This document shows, piece after piece, positions 24,735 through 32,940 of a DNA stretch of 64,000 bases. The notes under the pieces were generated by a model that worked only from the letters and a program-made list of their open reading frames with translations, had not been told where the DNA came from and searched no databases. This DNA is from Frigoribacterium sp. CFBP 13712 (GTDB lineage Bacteria > Actinomycetota > Actinomycetes > Actinomycetales > Microbacteriaceae). Positions within the stretch are counted from its first letter, which is position 1. Each line of letters opens with the position of its first letter. Location: contig NZ_JACYVH010000004.1 of assembly GCF_014842255.1 (NCBI RefSeq), positions 1-64,000 on the forward strand, written 5' to 3'. Both the position numbers and the translations under genes were made by a program.

Positions 24735-25826
24735 GTGTCCGATCACGACGCACCGCAGCAGTCCGCACCGCAGCAGTCCGCACCGCAGCAGTCCGATCCG
24801 CAGGAGTCCGATCCGCGGGAGTCCGATCCGCGGGGGTCCGCAGGCGGAGGACGTGCACCCAGCGGGCTCCGCGCCTCCCTCGACGACTCTCGGCGGCGGC
24901 GGCGACGCGGGCTGCTCGCCGGCGTCGGGGTGGTCGTCGCGGCGGCGCTCGTGGGCGGCGGCTTCTGGGCGGGCACCGCCGTCGGGGGCGCCGACGCGCA
25001 GGCCGCGGGCTCGGGCGGGTCGGGCGAACGGCTCAGCGTGCGGATCGCGGGCAGCGGCGAGAGCGACCTCCAGGACGCCGTGAAGACGGTGGCCGCCGAG
25101 GAGGGGCTCGACGTCACGTGGGTCAACTTCGACGACTGGACGCTGCCGAACTCCGCGCTCGTCGCCGGCGAGGTCGACGCGAACGCCTTCCAGCACACGG
25201 CGTTCCTCAGCGCCTACAACGTCGCGAACGACACCGACCTGACCCCGGTGTTCTCCACCACGATCACGCAGTGGGGCGTCTTCTCGGCGACCCTGGACTC
25301 GATCGGCGACATCGGCCAGGGGGCCCGGATCGCCATCCCCGACGACGCCTCGAACGGCGGCCGCGCCCTGTTCATCCTCCAGGCCGCGGGATTGATCGAG
25401 CTGGGCCCCGACGTGGGCGTCTACCCGACCGTCGACGACGTGACGGGCAACGACCTCGGGCTCGAGTTCGTGCCGATCGGCGCGACGACGATCCCCACCC
25501 AGTTCGACGACCCGAGCCTCGACGCCGTGGTGGTCGGCACGTCGTACTTCGACCCCTCGCAGGACGTCGACGCCGACGACGCCCTCTACCTCGACGACTC
25601 GCTGAGCGCCGAGTCGCGGCCCTACGTCAACGCCGTCGTCACGCGCGCCGACGACGCGGACGACGAGGCGTGGACCCTCCTCGCCGACGCCTACGCCGAC
25701 CCGCGAGTGGCGGACGCGCTCGAGGAGGAGTCGTTCGGCGCCACGCAGCTCGTCGACGTGTCGGCCGCCGATCTCCGCAGCACGCTCGCCGAGCTCGAGA
25801 CCGCCGCGCGCGAGCTGGACTCGTGA
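24735..25826 (+). CDS. MetQ/NlpA-type substrate-binding protein with membrane-anchor N-terminus
   Basis: Binding component of a methionine/organosulfur importer, 363 residues. Unusually, it lacks a lipobox cysteine. Residues 5-35 are five-residue repeats of A-P-Q-Q-S and D-P-R-E-S type, then comes an Arg-rich stretch (R-R-R-R-R-R) and one hydrophobic helix (about 59-80) that would anchor it. The NlpA domain follows (about 98-360; N-A-F-Q-H-T and the later I-A-I-P-D-D). AGGAG lies before the GTG start at 24735. The stop overlaps the ATPase gene (GTGA). Confidence 0.84.
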   Translation: MSDHDAPQQSAPQQSAPQQSDPQESDPRESDPRGSAGGGRAPSGLRASLDDSRRRRRRGLLAGVGVVVAAALVGGGFWAGTAVGGADAQAAGSGGSGERLSVRIAGSGESDLQDAVKTVAAEEGLDVTWVNFDDWTLPNSALVAGEVDANAFQHTAFLSAYNVANDTDLTPVFSTTITQWGVFSATLDSIGDIGQGARIAIPDDASNGGRALFILQAAGLIELGPDVGVYPTVDDVTGNDLGLEFVPIGATTIPTQFDDPSLDAVVVGTSYFDPSQDVDADDALYLDDSLSAESRPYVNAVVTRADDADDEAWTLLADAYADPRVADALEEESFGATQLVDVSAADLRSTLAELETAARELDS

Positions 25827-26860
25827 CCGCCGCCCCGGTCGTGACCTTCGAGGAGGTCTCGAAGTCGTACACCGTGCAGGGCCGGCGCTTCGAGGCGCTC
25901 AGCGACGTGAACCTGGAGGTGCGGCGCGGCGAGGTCTTCGGCATCGTCGGCTACTCGGGGGCCGGCAAGTCGACGCTGCTGCGCACGGTGAACGCGCTCG
26001 AGCGGCCGACGAGCGGTCGGGTCGTGGTCGACGGGCGGGAGGTGTCGTCGCTGAAGGGCAGGGAGCTGTACGCGGCCCGCCGCCGGATCGGCATGGTGTT
26101 CCAGCAGTTCAACCTGCTGTCGTCGCGCACCGTCTACGGCAACATCGCCTATCCCCTGCGGCTGTCGGGGCTGTCCCGAGACGACACCGTCGACCGGGTC
26201 GACGAGCTGCTCGACTTCGTCGGACTCGCCGACAAGGCGCTCGAGTACCCGGCCAGACTGTCGGGCGGGCAGAAGCAACGGGTCGGGATCGCCCGCGCCC
26301 TCGCCAACCGGCCCGACGTGCTGATCTCCGACGAGGCCACCAGCGCGCTCGATCCGCAGACGACCGGCGAGGTGCTCGACCTGCTGCGCCGGGTCAACGA
26401 CGAGTACGGCCTGACGGTGCTGCTGGTCACCCACGAGATGGACGTCATCCGCGAGCTCGCCGACAGCGTCGCCGTGATGCAGGGCGGCCGGGTCGTCGAG
26501 AGCGGATCGGTCTACGAGCTCTTCGCCGACCCGCAGCACCCCACGTCGAGGCGGTTCGTCTCGTCGGTGCTGCACCACGAGGCGACTCCCGGAGCCCTCG
26601 CGCGGATCCGCGAGGTGCATACGGGACGCATCGTGCGCCTCCACGTCGAGGACCGCGAATCGAACGACCCGTTCCTCTCCCGCGTCGCCCGCACGCACGG
26701 CATCGACTTCAACGTCGTCTACGGCGGCATCAGCGAGCTGCAGTCGAGGCTGTTCGGCGATCTGACCGTCGAGCTGCTCGGCGACGACACGGCCATCGAC
26801 CGGGCGGTCGTCGACCTCCGACGGACGACGACCGTGACGGAGGTGACCGCCGGTGCGTGA
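25823..26860 (+). CDS. metN: methionine-type ABC importer ATPase
   Basis: A 345-residue ATPase that powers import through MetI. Walker A G-Y-S-G-A-G-K-S-T (near 44), signature L-S-G-G-Q-K-Q, Walker B V-L-I-S-D-E-A-T-S-A-L-D, then the switch His in V-T-H-E-M. A C-terminal NIL/ACT-like domain (about 265-340) is the part that senses methionine in MetN. GTG start overlapping the binding-protein stop; the next gene starts within its last 8 bases. Confidence 0.9.
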   Translation: MTAAPVVTFEEVSKSYTVQGRRFEALSDVNLEVRRGEVFGIVGYSGAGKSTLLRTVNALERPTSGRVVVDGREVSSLKGRELYAARRRIGMVFQQFNLLSSRTVYGNIAYPLRLSGLSRDDTVDRVDELLDFVGLADKALEYPARLSGGQKQRVGIARALANRPDVLISDEATSALDPQTTGEVLDLLRRVNDEYGLTVLLVTHEMDVIRELADSVAVMQGGRVVESGSVYELFADPQHPTSRRFVSSVLHHEATPGALARIREVHTGRIVRLHVEDRESNDPFLSRVARTHGIDFNVVYGGISELQSRLFGDLTVELLGDDTAIDRAVVDLRRTTTVTEVTAGA

Positions 26861-27533
26861 CATCGACCCCGCCGTCCTCTGGCCGAAGATCGTGACGGCG
26901 CTGCTGCAGACCCTGCAGATGGTGACCGTGTCGTTCGTCCTGGCGACGGTGCTCGGTCTCGTGCTCGGGCTCGTGCTCTACTCGACCCGGCGCGGCAACC
27001 TGCTGCAGAACGCGGTGGTCTTCACGTCGCTGAACGCGGTGATCAACGTGATCAGGCCCATCCCGTTCATCATCCTGATCGTCGCGATCTCGCCACTGAC
27101 CCGTGTCGTGATCGGCACGAGCATCGGCACGGAGGCCGCGATCTTCGCGTTGACGATCGTCGCGACGTTCTCGATCGCGCGCATCGCCGAGACGAACCTG
27201 GTGGCCGTCGACCGAGGCTCGGTCGAGGCGGGCGCCGCGATGGGGGCGTCGCCCGTGCGGGTGCTCGCGACGATCGTCGTACCCGAGGCCCTCGGACCCC
27301 TCGTGCTCGGCCTCACCTACATCTTCGTCGCCCTGGTCGACGCGACCGCCGTGGCCGGACTCGTCGGCGGAGGCGGACTCGGCAACCTCGCCATCACCTA
27401 CGGCTACCAGCGGTTCGACACGTTCGTCATGGTGACCGTGATCGTGCTGATCATCGTGCTCGTGCAGGTCGCGCAGCTGCTCGGCAACCTCGTCGCCCGC
27501 AAGGTGCTGCATGAGGAGCCAGCCGGTCGGTGA
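26853..27533 (+). CDS. metI: methionine-type ABC importer permease
   Basis: A 226-residue permease with about five membrane helices and the ATPase-contact loop E-A-G-A-A-M-G-A-S-P (near residue 128), followed by G-L-V-G-G-G-G-L-G-N-L, both typical of MetI. The GTG start at 26853 lies inside the end of metN, so the genes are coupled. Last gene of the three-gene importer operon. Confidence 0.9.
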   Translation: MRDIDPAVLWPKIVTALLQTLQMVTVSFVLATVLGLVLGLVLYSTRRGNLLQNAVVFTSLNAVINVIRPIPFIILIVAISPLTRVVIGTSIGTEAAIFALTIVATFSIARIAETNLVAVDRGSVEAGAAMGASPVRVLATIVVPEALGPLVLGLTYIFVALVDATAVAGLVGGGGLGNLAITYGYQRFDTFVMVTVIVLIIVLVQVAQLLGNLVARKVLHEEPAGR

Positions 27534-27620
27534 CCGGTCGGCGAGCGGTCAGCGACGCCGACGGGCAGCGCCGACGGGCCGAGCCGACACGGCGGGGGTT
27601 CGATGTGTACGGTCGTCCAC

Positions 27621-28208
27621 ATGACTGTCGACCACTTCGCCGGAGACGACCGCAGCAACCGCGAACGGATGCTCGCCGGAGACCTCTACATCGCCGACGA
27701 CCCCGAGAACGCGCGCCTCGCGCAACGGGCCGTGCGCCTCGCCGACGCCTACCATCGGGCGGCCGTGGAGGACGAGGCCGCCGCCAGGCCCCTCCTCGAA
27801 GAGCTGGTCGGATCACTCGGCGTCGACGCGTTCGTCAAGCCGCCCCTGTTTGTCGACTACGGCGAGAACATCCACATCGGGGCCCGCACGTTCGTCAACT
27901 ACAACCTCACGGCGCTCGACGTCGCCACGATCACCATCGGCGACGACTGCCAGATCGGGCCGAACGTCCAGCTGCTCACCCCCACGCACCCCGTCGACCC
28001 GCAGCCGCGACGCGACAAGCTCGAGGCCGCCCGGCCCATCACGATCGGCGACAACGTCTGGCTCGGCGGCGGAGTCATCGTCTGCCCCGGCGTGACCATC
28101 GGCGACGACAGCGTCATCGGCGCCGGGGCCGTCGTCACCCGCGACATCCCGTCGGGAGTCGTCGCCGTCGGCAACCCGGCGAGGGTCGTCCGACGCATCG
28201 CGACCTGA
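27621..28208 (+). CDS. sugar O-acetyltransferase (maltose/galactoside acetyltransferase type)
   Basis: A 195-residue left-handed beta-helix enzyme that acetylates sugars with acetyl-CoA. It has the N-terminal family segment M-L-A-G-D-L-Y, repeated I-G-x-x hexapeptides (I-T-I-G-D-D, I-T-I-G-D-N, V-T-I-G-D-D), the catalytic His in T-P-T-H-P-V-D, and the closing P-A-R-V-V-R-R. I prefer the ATG at 27621 over 27603 because the family begins near that point. It stands alone after the importer operon; its physiological sugar is unknown. Confidence 0.88.
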   Translation: MTVDHFAGDDRSNRERMLAGDLYIADDPENARLAQRAVRLADAYHRAAVEDEAAARPLLEELVGSLGVDAFVKPPLFVDYGENIHIGARTFVNYNLTALDVATITIGDDCQIGPNVQLLTPTHPVDPQPRRDKLEAARPITIGDNVWLGGGVIVCPGVTIGDDSVIGAGAVVTRDIPSGVVAVGNPARVVRRIAT

Positions 28209-28248
28209 CACGGATGCGCGACCGGCTCGGCGCCCAGGGCGACGAGGC

Positions 28249-28551
28249 TCAGGCTCGAGACGCCTCGCCGGCATGCTCGACGGCGTCGTCGACGATGTGC
28301 GAGACGTGTCGGTCGGCGACCGAGTAGATCGCCTCGCGGCCGACGCGCGTGACCTCGACGAGACCTGCCGATCGGAGGACGCGCAGATGCTGCGACACCA
28401 GGGGCTGAGCCAGACCCGAGGCCTCCACGAGCGCGGTCACGCCCGCCTGCCCCTCGCCGAGGAGGCGGAGGAGTCTGAGTCTCGAGGCCGACGACAGGGC
28501 CTTGAAGAGCTCCGCCGCGGAGTCGAGGGCATCGGTGCTCATGACCGACAC
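28249..28551 (-). CDS. ArsR/SmtB-family regulator
   Basis: A 100-residue winged-helix regulator: L-F-K-A-L-S-S-A-S-R-L-R-L-L-R-L-L, then A-Q-P-L-V-S-Q-H-L-R-V-L-R as recognition helix. Five His/Asp/Glu residues cluster in the last 25 residues (D-R-H-V-S-H-I-V-D-D), the place where zinc-sensing SmtB-type proteins bind metal. GGAGG lies 5 bases before the GTG at 28551; an ATG at 28542 is the alternative. It lies behind the His-rich gene at 28631 on the same strand. Confidence 0.85.
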   Translation of the reverse strand: MSVMSTDALDSAAELFKALSSASRLRLLRLLGEGQAGVTALVEASGLAQPLVSQHLRVLRSAGLVEVTRVGREAIYSVADRHVSHIVDDAVEHAGEASRA

Positions 28552-28572
28552 ATTAGCCTCCGCGAATGCGAC

Positions 28573-28600
28573 GAGGGCCCCACCGACCGGTGGGACCCTC
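28573..28600 (-). terminator. hairpin between the His-rich gene and the arsR gene
   Basis: A 13-bp stem with one mismatch (28573-28585 with 28588-28600; GAGGG-CCCACCG type). It lies 30 bases beyond the His-rich gene's stop codon, so read-through to arsR is probably partial. Confidence 0.65.
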
Positions 28601-28630
28601 GATCATGCGGCGCGGTCGGCCGTCGGACGA

Positions 28631-28786
28631 TCAGTGCTCGTCGTAGTGGTCGCCGTGCTGGGCGTGCTTGTGCTCGCCGTGGACGTAGTCGACGTGGTCG
28701 TCGTGAGTGACGGTCTCGTGGCCGCACTCGGTGCCGTGCTCGTGCTCGGTGACGGTGTGCTCGGCGTGGACTTCTGCATCGGTCAT
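28631..28786 (-). CDS. small histidine-rich metal-binding protein
   Basis: A 51-residue protein with 14 histidines, one cysteine (in E-C-G-H) and many acidic residues, ending in H-Y-D-E-H. Small actinobacterial proteins of this build are often labelled zinc transporter permease in databases, but there is no membrane segment; a zinc or copper buffer or chaperone is more likely. The start at 28786 is the ATG before D-A-E-V-H-A-E-H. Its neighbour is an ArsR/SmtB-type regulator. Below the length at which many gene callers act. Confidence 0.75.
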   Translation of the reverse strand: MTDAEVHAEHTVTEHEHGTECGHETVTHDDHVDYVHGEHKHAQHGDHYDEH

Positions 28787-28924
28787 GGTGGTGCCTCTCT
28801 CATCGGGGGGATGCACCCATCACATCAGACGCATGCATCTATGGCAATACGTTTATCCAATCGATGATGAGAACCGGAACCATCGTCACGTGATGTCCCC
28901 GCCGCGACCCCACACCGACGCGGC

Positions 28925-30130
28925 TCAGCCGATCCGCCCGATGCGGGACTGGATGGCCATGGTGGCGGCCCCGCGAGCCCAGATGCCGAAGTCCGAAGCG
29001 CCGATCAGGAGCTCGACGACCGACGCGTCGGGGTCTCGATCCTCGGCCAGCGCCTCCTCGATCCGCGTCCGCACGAGCGGCACCAGCCCGATGCCCTCGC
29101 CGGCCAGCACGACGGTGTCGACCATCGTGAGATTGGCGACCGCGGCGATGAACCGCCCCAGGGCACGACCGGCCTGCTCCGTCACCGTCCGGGCCGCCGG
29201 GTCGCCCGCACCGGCCAGAGCGAGGACGTCGTCGTACGAGACGTCCCTCCCCGACCCCTCCGAGACGGAGGCGCGGATGCTCGGGATCGACAGCATGGCG
29301 CTCGAGCACCCGCGATGCCCGTCCGAGCACAGCGGCCCGGTCGGGTCGAGGGGGTGGTGCGCCCCGAGCCCCAGCCCGGTGTCTCTGGTGATCCGCTGAC
29401 GCCCGTGCACGACCAGGCCGTACCCGACACCGGCACCGATCGTGATGACCGCGAAGTCGTCGACCCCCCGGCCCAGTCCGAACCAGTGCTCGGCCTCGGT
29501 GAGCGCGACGACGTCGTTCGCCACGACGACCGGCAGAGCCAGCCGGGTCGCGAGGAGCCCCCCGAGGTCGATGTCGGACCAGCCGAGGAAGGGCGCTCGG
29601 ACGACGACGCGCGAGCCCGACACCCGACCGCCGATCGAGACGCCGAGAGCGGTGGGCGCGACGGTGCCGACCGCGCTCGTGAGCTCCGCGACGATCTCGG
29701 CCACCGCCTCCACGATGCGCTCCGGCGAGTGGTCGCCGAGCTCGACCACGGCCTCGGCGAGGACCGCCGCACGGAGGTCCGTCGCGACCCCGAAGGCGTG
29801 CTCTCCGGTGAGCTTGACACCCACGTGCCAGTGGGCGTCGACCCGGACGTCCAGCGGTCGCACCGGGCGTCCGATGCCGCCCCGGGCGCGCTCGTCGCTC
29901 TCGATGAGGAACCCGTCGTCGAGGAGCGGCCTGCTCAGACGCGTGAGGCTGGCCGCCGAGAGCCCCAGCCGGCGGATCAGGTCGCTGCGGGCGATCGGCC
30001 CGTGGATGAGCACCTCGCGGGCCAGCTCGCGAGTGGGCGACCGCACGTCGGGACCGGTGCCGAGCGGAACCCCGACCTCGTCGCCTGAGAAGTGATCCGA
30101 TGCGCCCACACGCTCATCATGACCCACCAC
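28925..30130 (-). CDS. ROK-family transcriptional regulator
   Basis: A 401-residue NagC/XylR-type repressor: N-terminal winged helix (about 33-85; L-S-A-A-S-L-T-R-L), then a sugar-kinase-like fold (G-V-S-I-G-G near 165, A-N-D-V-V-A-L-T-E-A-E near 205, G-A-G-V-G-Y-G near 235). The ROK zinc motif CxCGxxGC is degenerate here (C-S-D-G-H-R-G-C), and the usual Glu after it is Ser, so sugar phosphorylation is unlikely. Several GTG starts lie close together, so the exact start is uncertain. No sugar operon is adjacent to show its target. Confidence 0.82.
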   Translation of the reverse strand: MVGHDERVGASDHFSGDEVGVPLGTGPDVRSPTRELAREVLIHGPIARSDLIRRLGLSAASLTRLSRPLLDDGFLIESDERARGGIGRPVRPLDVRVDAHWHVGVKLTGEHAFGVATDLRAAVLAEAVVELGDHSPERIVEAVAEIVAELTSAVGTVAPTALGVSIGGRVSGSRVVVRAPFLGWSDIDLGGLLATRLALPVVVANDVVALTEAEHWFGLGRGVDDFAVITIGAGVGYGLVVHGRQRITRDTGLGLGAHHPLDPTGPLCSDGHRGCSSAMLSIPSIRASVSEGSGRDVSYDDVLALAGAGDPAARTVTEQAGRALGRFIAAVANLTMVDTVVLAGEGIGLVPLVRTRIEEALAEDRDPDASVVELLIGASDFGIWARGAATMAIQSRIGRIG

Positions 30131-30192
30131 GACCGCTCGCGGAGACGGCGGGGCGTGCCCGGCCGCCGCCGCGAGGCCCTACCGTCGTTCGG

Positions 30193-31200
30193 GTGCCCTC
30201 CTCTCCGCCCGTCGACGCCCACCTGACCGGCGCCGTGTCCTGGCTCGAGCGGCACCAGATCGGCCTCTACCTGGCGGCGATCGTCGCAGCGGGCCTCGTC
30301 GGGCTCACCGTGCCGGCCGCGCACACCCTCGAGGTGGCGATCGAGCCCGTGCTCGCCCTGCTGCTCTTCGCGACGTTCCTCGGTGTGCCGTTCGCGACCA
30401 TCCGGCGGGCGCTCCGCGACGGGCGCTTCCTCGTCGCGATCGGGGTGCTGAACTTCGTCGTCGTCCCGGTGGTGGCGTTCGGCCTGTCGCGGTTCGTCGA
30501 CGACGAACCCGCCCTGCTGTTCGGGGTGCTCCTGGTGCTGCTCACCCCGTGCATCGACTACGTCATCGTCTTCGCGGGCCTCGCAGGCGGAGCCTCCGCC
30601 CGTCTGCTCGCGGCGGCACCGGTGCTGATGCTGGCCCAGATCCTCCTGCTCCCCCTGTACCTGCTGCTGATGATCGGCCCCGACGGCGTGGCCGTCGTCG
30701 AGATCGGGCCCTTCGCCCGCGCGTTCGTCGTGCTCATCGCCGTCCCGCTGTCGGCGGCCGCGGCGGTGCAGGCCGTCGCACGCCGTCATCGAGCCGGTGT
30801 CGCGATCGAGCGGACGATGCTGGCGCTGATGGTCCCGCTGATGACGGCGACGCTGTTCCTGGTCGTCGCATCGCAGGCCGGAGCCGTGGGCGCGTCGTTC
30901 GGCCGGCTGCTCGTGCTGGTGCCGATCTACGCGGGGTTCGTCGTCATCATGGTCGCCCTCGGCGTGGGGGCGGGACGGGTGTTCCGGTTCGACCCGCCCG
31001 CGACCCGGGCGCTGGTGTTCAGCGGCACGACCCGCAACTCGCTCGTCGTGCTGCCGCTCGCACTCGCGCTCCCGGCATCGATGTCGCTGGCGCCGGTGGT
31101 CGTCGTGACCCAGACCCTCGTCGAACTCGTCGGCATGGTGGTGCTCGTCCGAGTCGTCCCCCGACTCGTGCCGAGCCTGAGGGGGCGCCCTGCGAGCTAG
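30193..31200 (+). CDS. ACR3/bile-acid-symporter-family transporter
   Basis: A 335-residue protein with about ten membrane helices. The segments L-T-P-C-I-D-Y-V-I-V-F (a cysteine in helix 4) and T-T-R-N-S-L-V-V-L-P match the arsenite exporter ACR3 and its relatives in the bile-acid:sodium symporter superfamily. Arsenite export is the best guess, but no arsenate reductase or arsenite regulator is next to it. I chose the GTG at 30193 because the sequence before it is low-complexity and overlaps the divergent ROK gene. Confidence 0.75.
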   Translation: MPSSPPVDAHLTGAVSWLERHQIGLYLAAIVAAGLVGLTVPAAHTLEVAIEPVLALLLFATFLGVPFATIRRALRDGRFLVAIGVLNFVVVPVVAFGLSRFVDDEPALLFGVLLVLLTPCIDYVIVFAGLAGGASARLLAAAPVLMLAQILLLPLYLLLMIGPDGVAVVEIGPFARAFVVLIAVPLSAAAAVQAVARRHRAGVAIERTMLALMVPLMTATLFLVVASQAGAVGASFGRLLVLVPIYAGFVVIMVALGVGAGRVFRFDPPATRALVFSGTTRNSLVVLPLALALPASMSLAPVVVVTQTLVELVGMVVLVRVVPRLVPSLRGRPAS

Positions 31201-31201
31201 G

Positions 31202-31582
31202 TCACCGCTCCGCGAAGGCGTCGGGGTCGACCGGTCGCCGGGCCCTCGGGAGCCCCTGCACGACCAGCAGATACGACTCCGTGACGAGCTCGTCGACGAG
31301 GCCGGCATCGAGGCCGCCGTCGGGGTGCAGCGTGATCCAGTGCCGTTTGTTCATGTGATAGCCGGGAGTGATGTCGTCGTGGTCGCTGCGGAGCGCCTCC
31401 GAGTCGGCGGGTGACGATTTGAGGACGACGATCGGGTCGCCGCTCAGCGCCGTCTGCAGCATGAAGACCTTGTCGCGGACCTTGTAGACGTCCCACTCCT
31501 CGCCGAAGGGATGGGTCAGCTCGGCCCCGGGCAGCTCGTCCGCCCGAGCCGCGGCCCGCTGCTGGAGCTCGTCACGTCGCAT
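31202..31582 (-). CDS. MmcQ/YjbR-family protein
   Basis: A 126-residue protein of the MmcQ/YjbR (DUF419) family: L-P-G-A-E-L-T-H-P-F-G, then F-M-L-Q, and N-K-R-H-W-I-T-L-H-P near 85. The fold is a double-wing DNA-binding-like domain with unknown role. AGAGGA precedes the ATG at 31582. It converges on the ACR3-like gene with a single base between the stops. Confidence 0.86.
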   Translation of the reverse strand: MRRDELQQRAAARADELPGAELTHPFGEEWDVYKVRDKVFMLQTALSGDPIVVLKSSPADSEALRSDHDDITPGYHMNKRHWITLHPDGGLDAGLVDELVTESYLLVVQGLPRARRPVDPDAFAER

Positions 31583-31797
31583 GATGCGTCCTCTCATCCG
31601 GAGCCGTCCGTCCGTCCCTCCAGGCTAGGACGCGAGCGCGTCACGTCGCGGCGACGGCTCCGGGTTCGCCCCAGCGGGTCGTCGCGCGGGGCGGGACCAT
31701 GTCGCGCTCGATCGCCCGACGGGCCCATCATGGACTCATGCCCGATGCGGAGCCCTTAGCCGGCTGCGCACACGGCGCATGCAGGAGGATCGAGGTC

Positions 31798-32346
31798 ATG
31801 GACAGTGACACGGTGGCGTCGACTCCTCGCCTGACCCTCCGCCTGCATCGCGAGAGCGACCTCGATCGACTGGTCGCGATCTACTCCCGGCCGGACGTCG
31901 CCAGGTACCTCCTGGAGGAGCCGTGGACGGTCGAGTCCGGCCGGGTCCAGCTCGATCGACGGCTGCGTCGGACGGGTCTGGCCGAGCCCGTGGGTGCGCT
32001 CTCGCTCGTGATCGAGCGGGCGGGTCTGGCGATCGGGGCGATCTCGATCTGGCGGACGGAGGCGGAGCGGCGCACGGTCGAGCTCGGGTGGACGGTGGAT
32101 CCCGAGCACGGAGGCAGCGGCTACGCGACCGAGGCGGTCTCGGCTGGTCTGCGGATCGCGTTCGGACAGGACGACGTCCATCGCGTCGTCGCTCAGATGG
32201 ACGCCCGCAACACGTCGTCCGCTCGCCTCGCGACCCGGGTCGGCATGCGACAGGAGGCGCACCACCGTCAGGACTTCTGGAGCAAGGGCGAATGGACCGA
32301 CAGCCTGGTCTTCGCCATTCTCGCCGGAGAGCACCCTCCCCGGTAG
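31798..32346 (+). CDS. GNAT-family N-acetyltransferase
   Basis: A 182-residue acetyltransferase of the RimJ/RimL branch: R-L-T-L-R near the start, the acetyl-CoA loop G-G-S-G-Y-A-T-E-A near 105, and N-T-S-S-A-R-L-A-T-R-V-G-M near 142. It probably acetylates a protein N-terminus or a small amine. AGGAGGATC precedes the ATG at 31798. No operon partner. Confidence 0.87.
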   Translation: MDSDTVASTPRLTLRLHRESDLDRLVAIYSRPDVARYLLEEPWTVESGRVQLDRRLRRTGLAEPVGALSLVIERAGLAIGAISIWRTEAERRTVELGWTVDPEHGGSGYATEAVSAGLRIAFGQDDVHRVVAQMDARNTSSARLATRVGMRQEAHHRQDFWSKGEWTDSLVFAILAGEHPPR

Positions 32347-32354
32347 GCGGCCGG

Positions 32355-32738
32355 TCAGCGGGTGCGGAGGAGCTCGAGGAACTCGTCGGCCATCTCGAGC
32401 TGCCGGCGCAGCTTCTCCCGCCGCGTGATCGTCTGCTCGACGAAGCCGCTCAGCTCCGCACGCAGCTCCGCCCGACGGTTCTCGTCCGAGCCGTTCTCGA
32501 GAGCATCGATGATCCGGAGCAGATCCGCCATCTCGTCGAGACTGAATCCGAGGGGCTTCATGCGACGGATGAGGATGAGCCGCTCGTAGTCCGTCTCGGT
32601 GTAGAGCCGGAAACCGCCCTCGGTCCGACCCGAGGCCGACAGCAGGCCGATCTCGTCGTAGTGCCGCAGGCTGCGCAGCGACATCTCGGAACGCTCGGCG
32701 AGTTCACCGATGTGCATCATGCCGTTCGATGTCGCCAT
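32355..32738 (-). CDS. MerR-family regulator
   Basis: A 127-residue regulator: N-terminal MerR helix-turn-helix and wing (I-G-E-L-A-E-R, S-L-R-S-L-R-H-Y-D-E-I-G-L-L), then a long coiled-coil dimer helix (about 75-125). No metal-binding cysteines are present, so it is not a metal sensor of the MerR/CueR type. GGAGGT precedes the ATG. A typical MerR promoter-operator lies between it and the SulP gene, which it likely co-regulates with itself. Confidence 0.87.
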   Translation of the reverse strand: MATSNGMMHIGELAERSEMSLRSLRHYDEIGLLSASGRTEGGFRLYTETDYERLILIRRMKPLGFSLDEMADLLRIIDALENGSDENRRAELRAELSGFVEQTITRREKLRRQLEMADEFLELLRTR

Positions 32739-32755
32739 GTGTGACCGACCTCCTA

Positions 32756-32783
32756 CTCGACCCTTACGTTAGGGTAGAGTTCA
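32756..32783 (-). promoter_or_regulatory. MerR-type promoter with palindromic spacer
   Basis: The palindrome ACCCTTACGTTAGGGT (32759-32774) sits in the spacer after TTGAAC (32783-32778, minus strand). A palindrome inside an elongated 18-19 bp spacer is the hallmark of MerR-controlled promoters. It faces the merR gene; a promoter for the SulP gene must overlap or follow it. Confidence 0.65.
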
Positions 32784-32940
32784 ATTCGTCGGCTGATCAG
32801 CCGAGCACCAGAACTTCCTCCCGCCATTCTCCCGCCTTCAGATGCGGTCGAGCAGATGGCGTGGCGCCGACGCGCGCCGACCCCTCCGTCGACACCCACC
32901 CGGCTCACACGATGCGAGCCCCTCTCCCCCAGGAGTCCTC

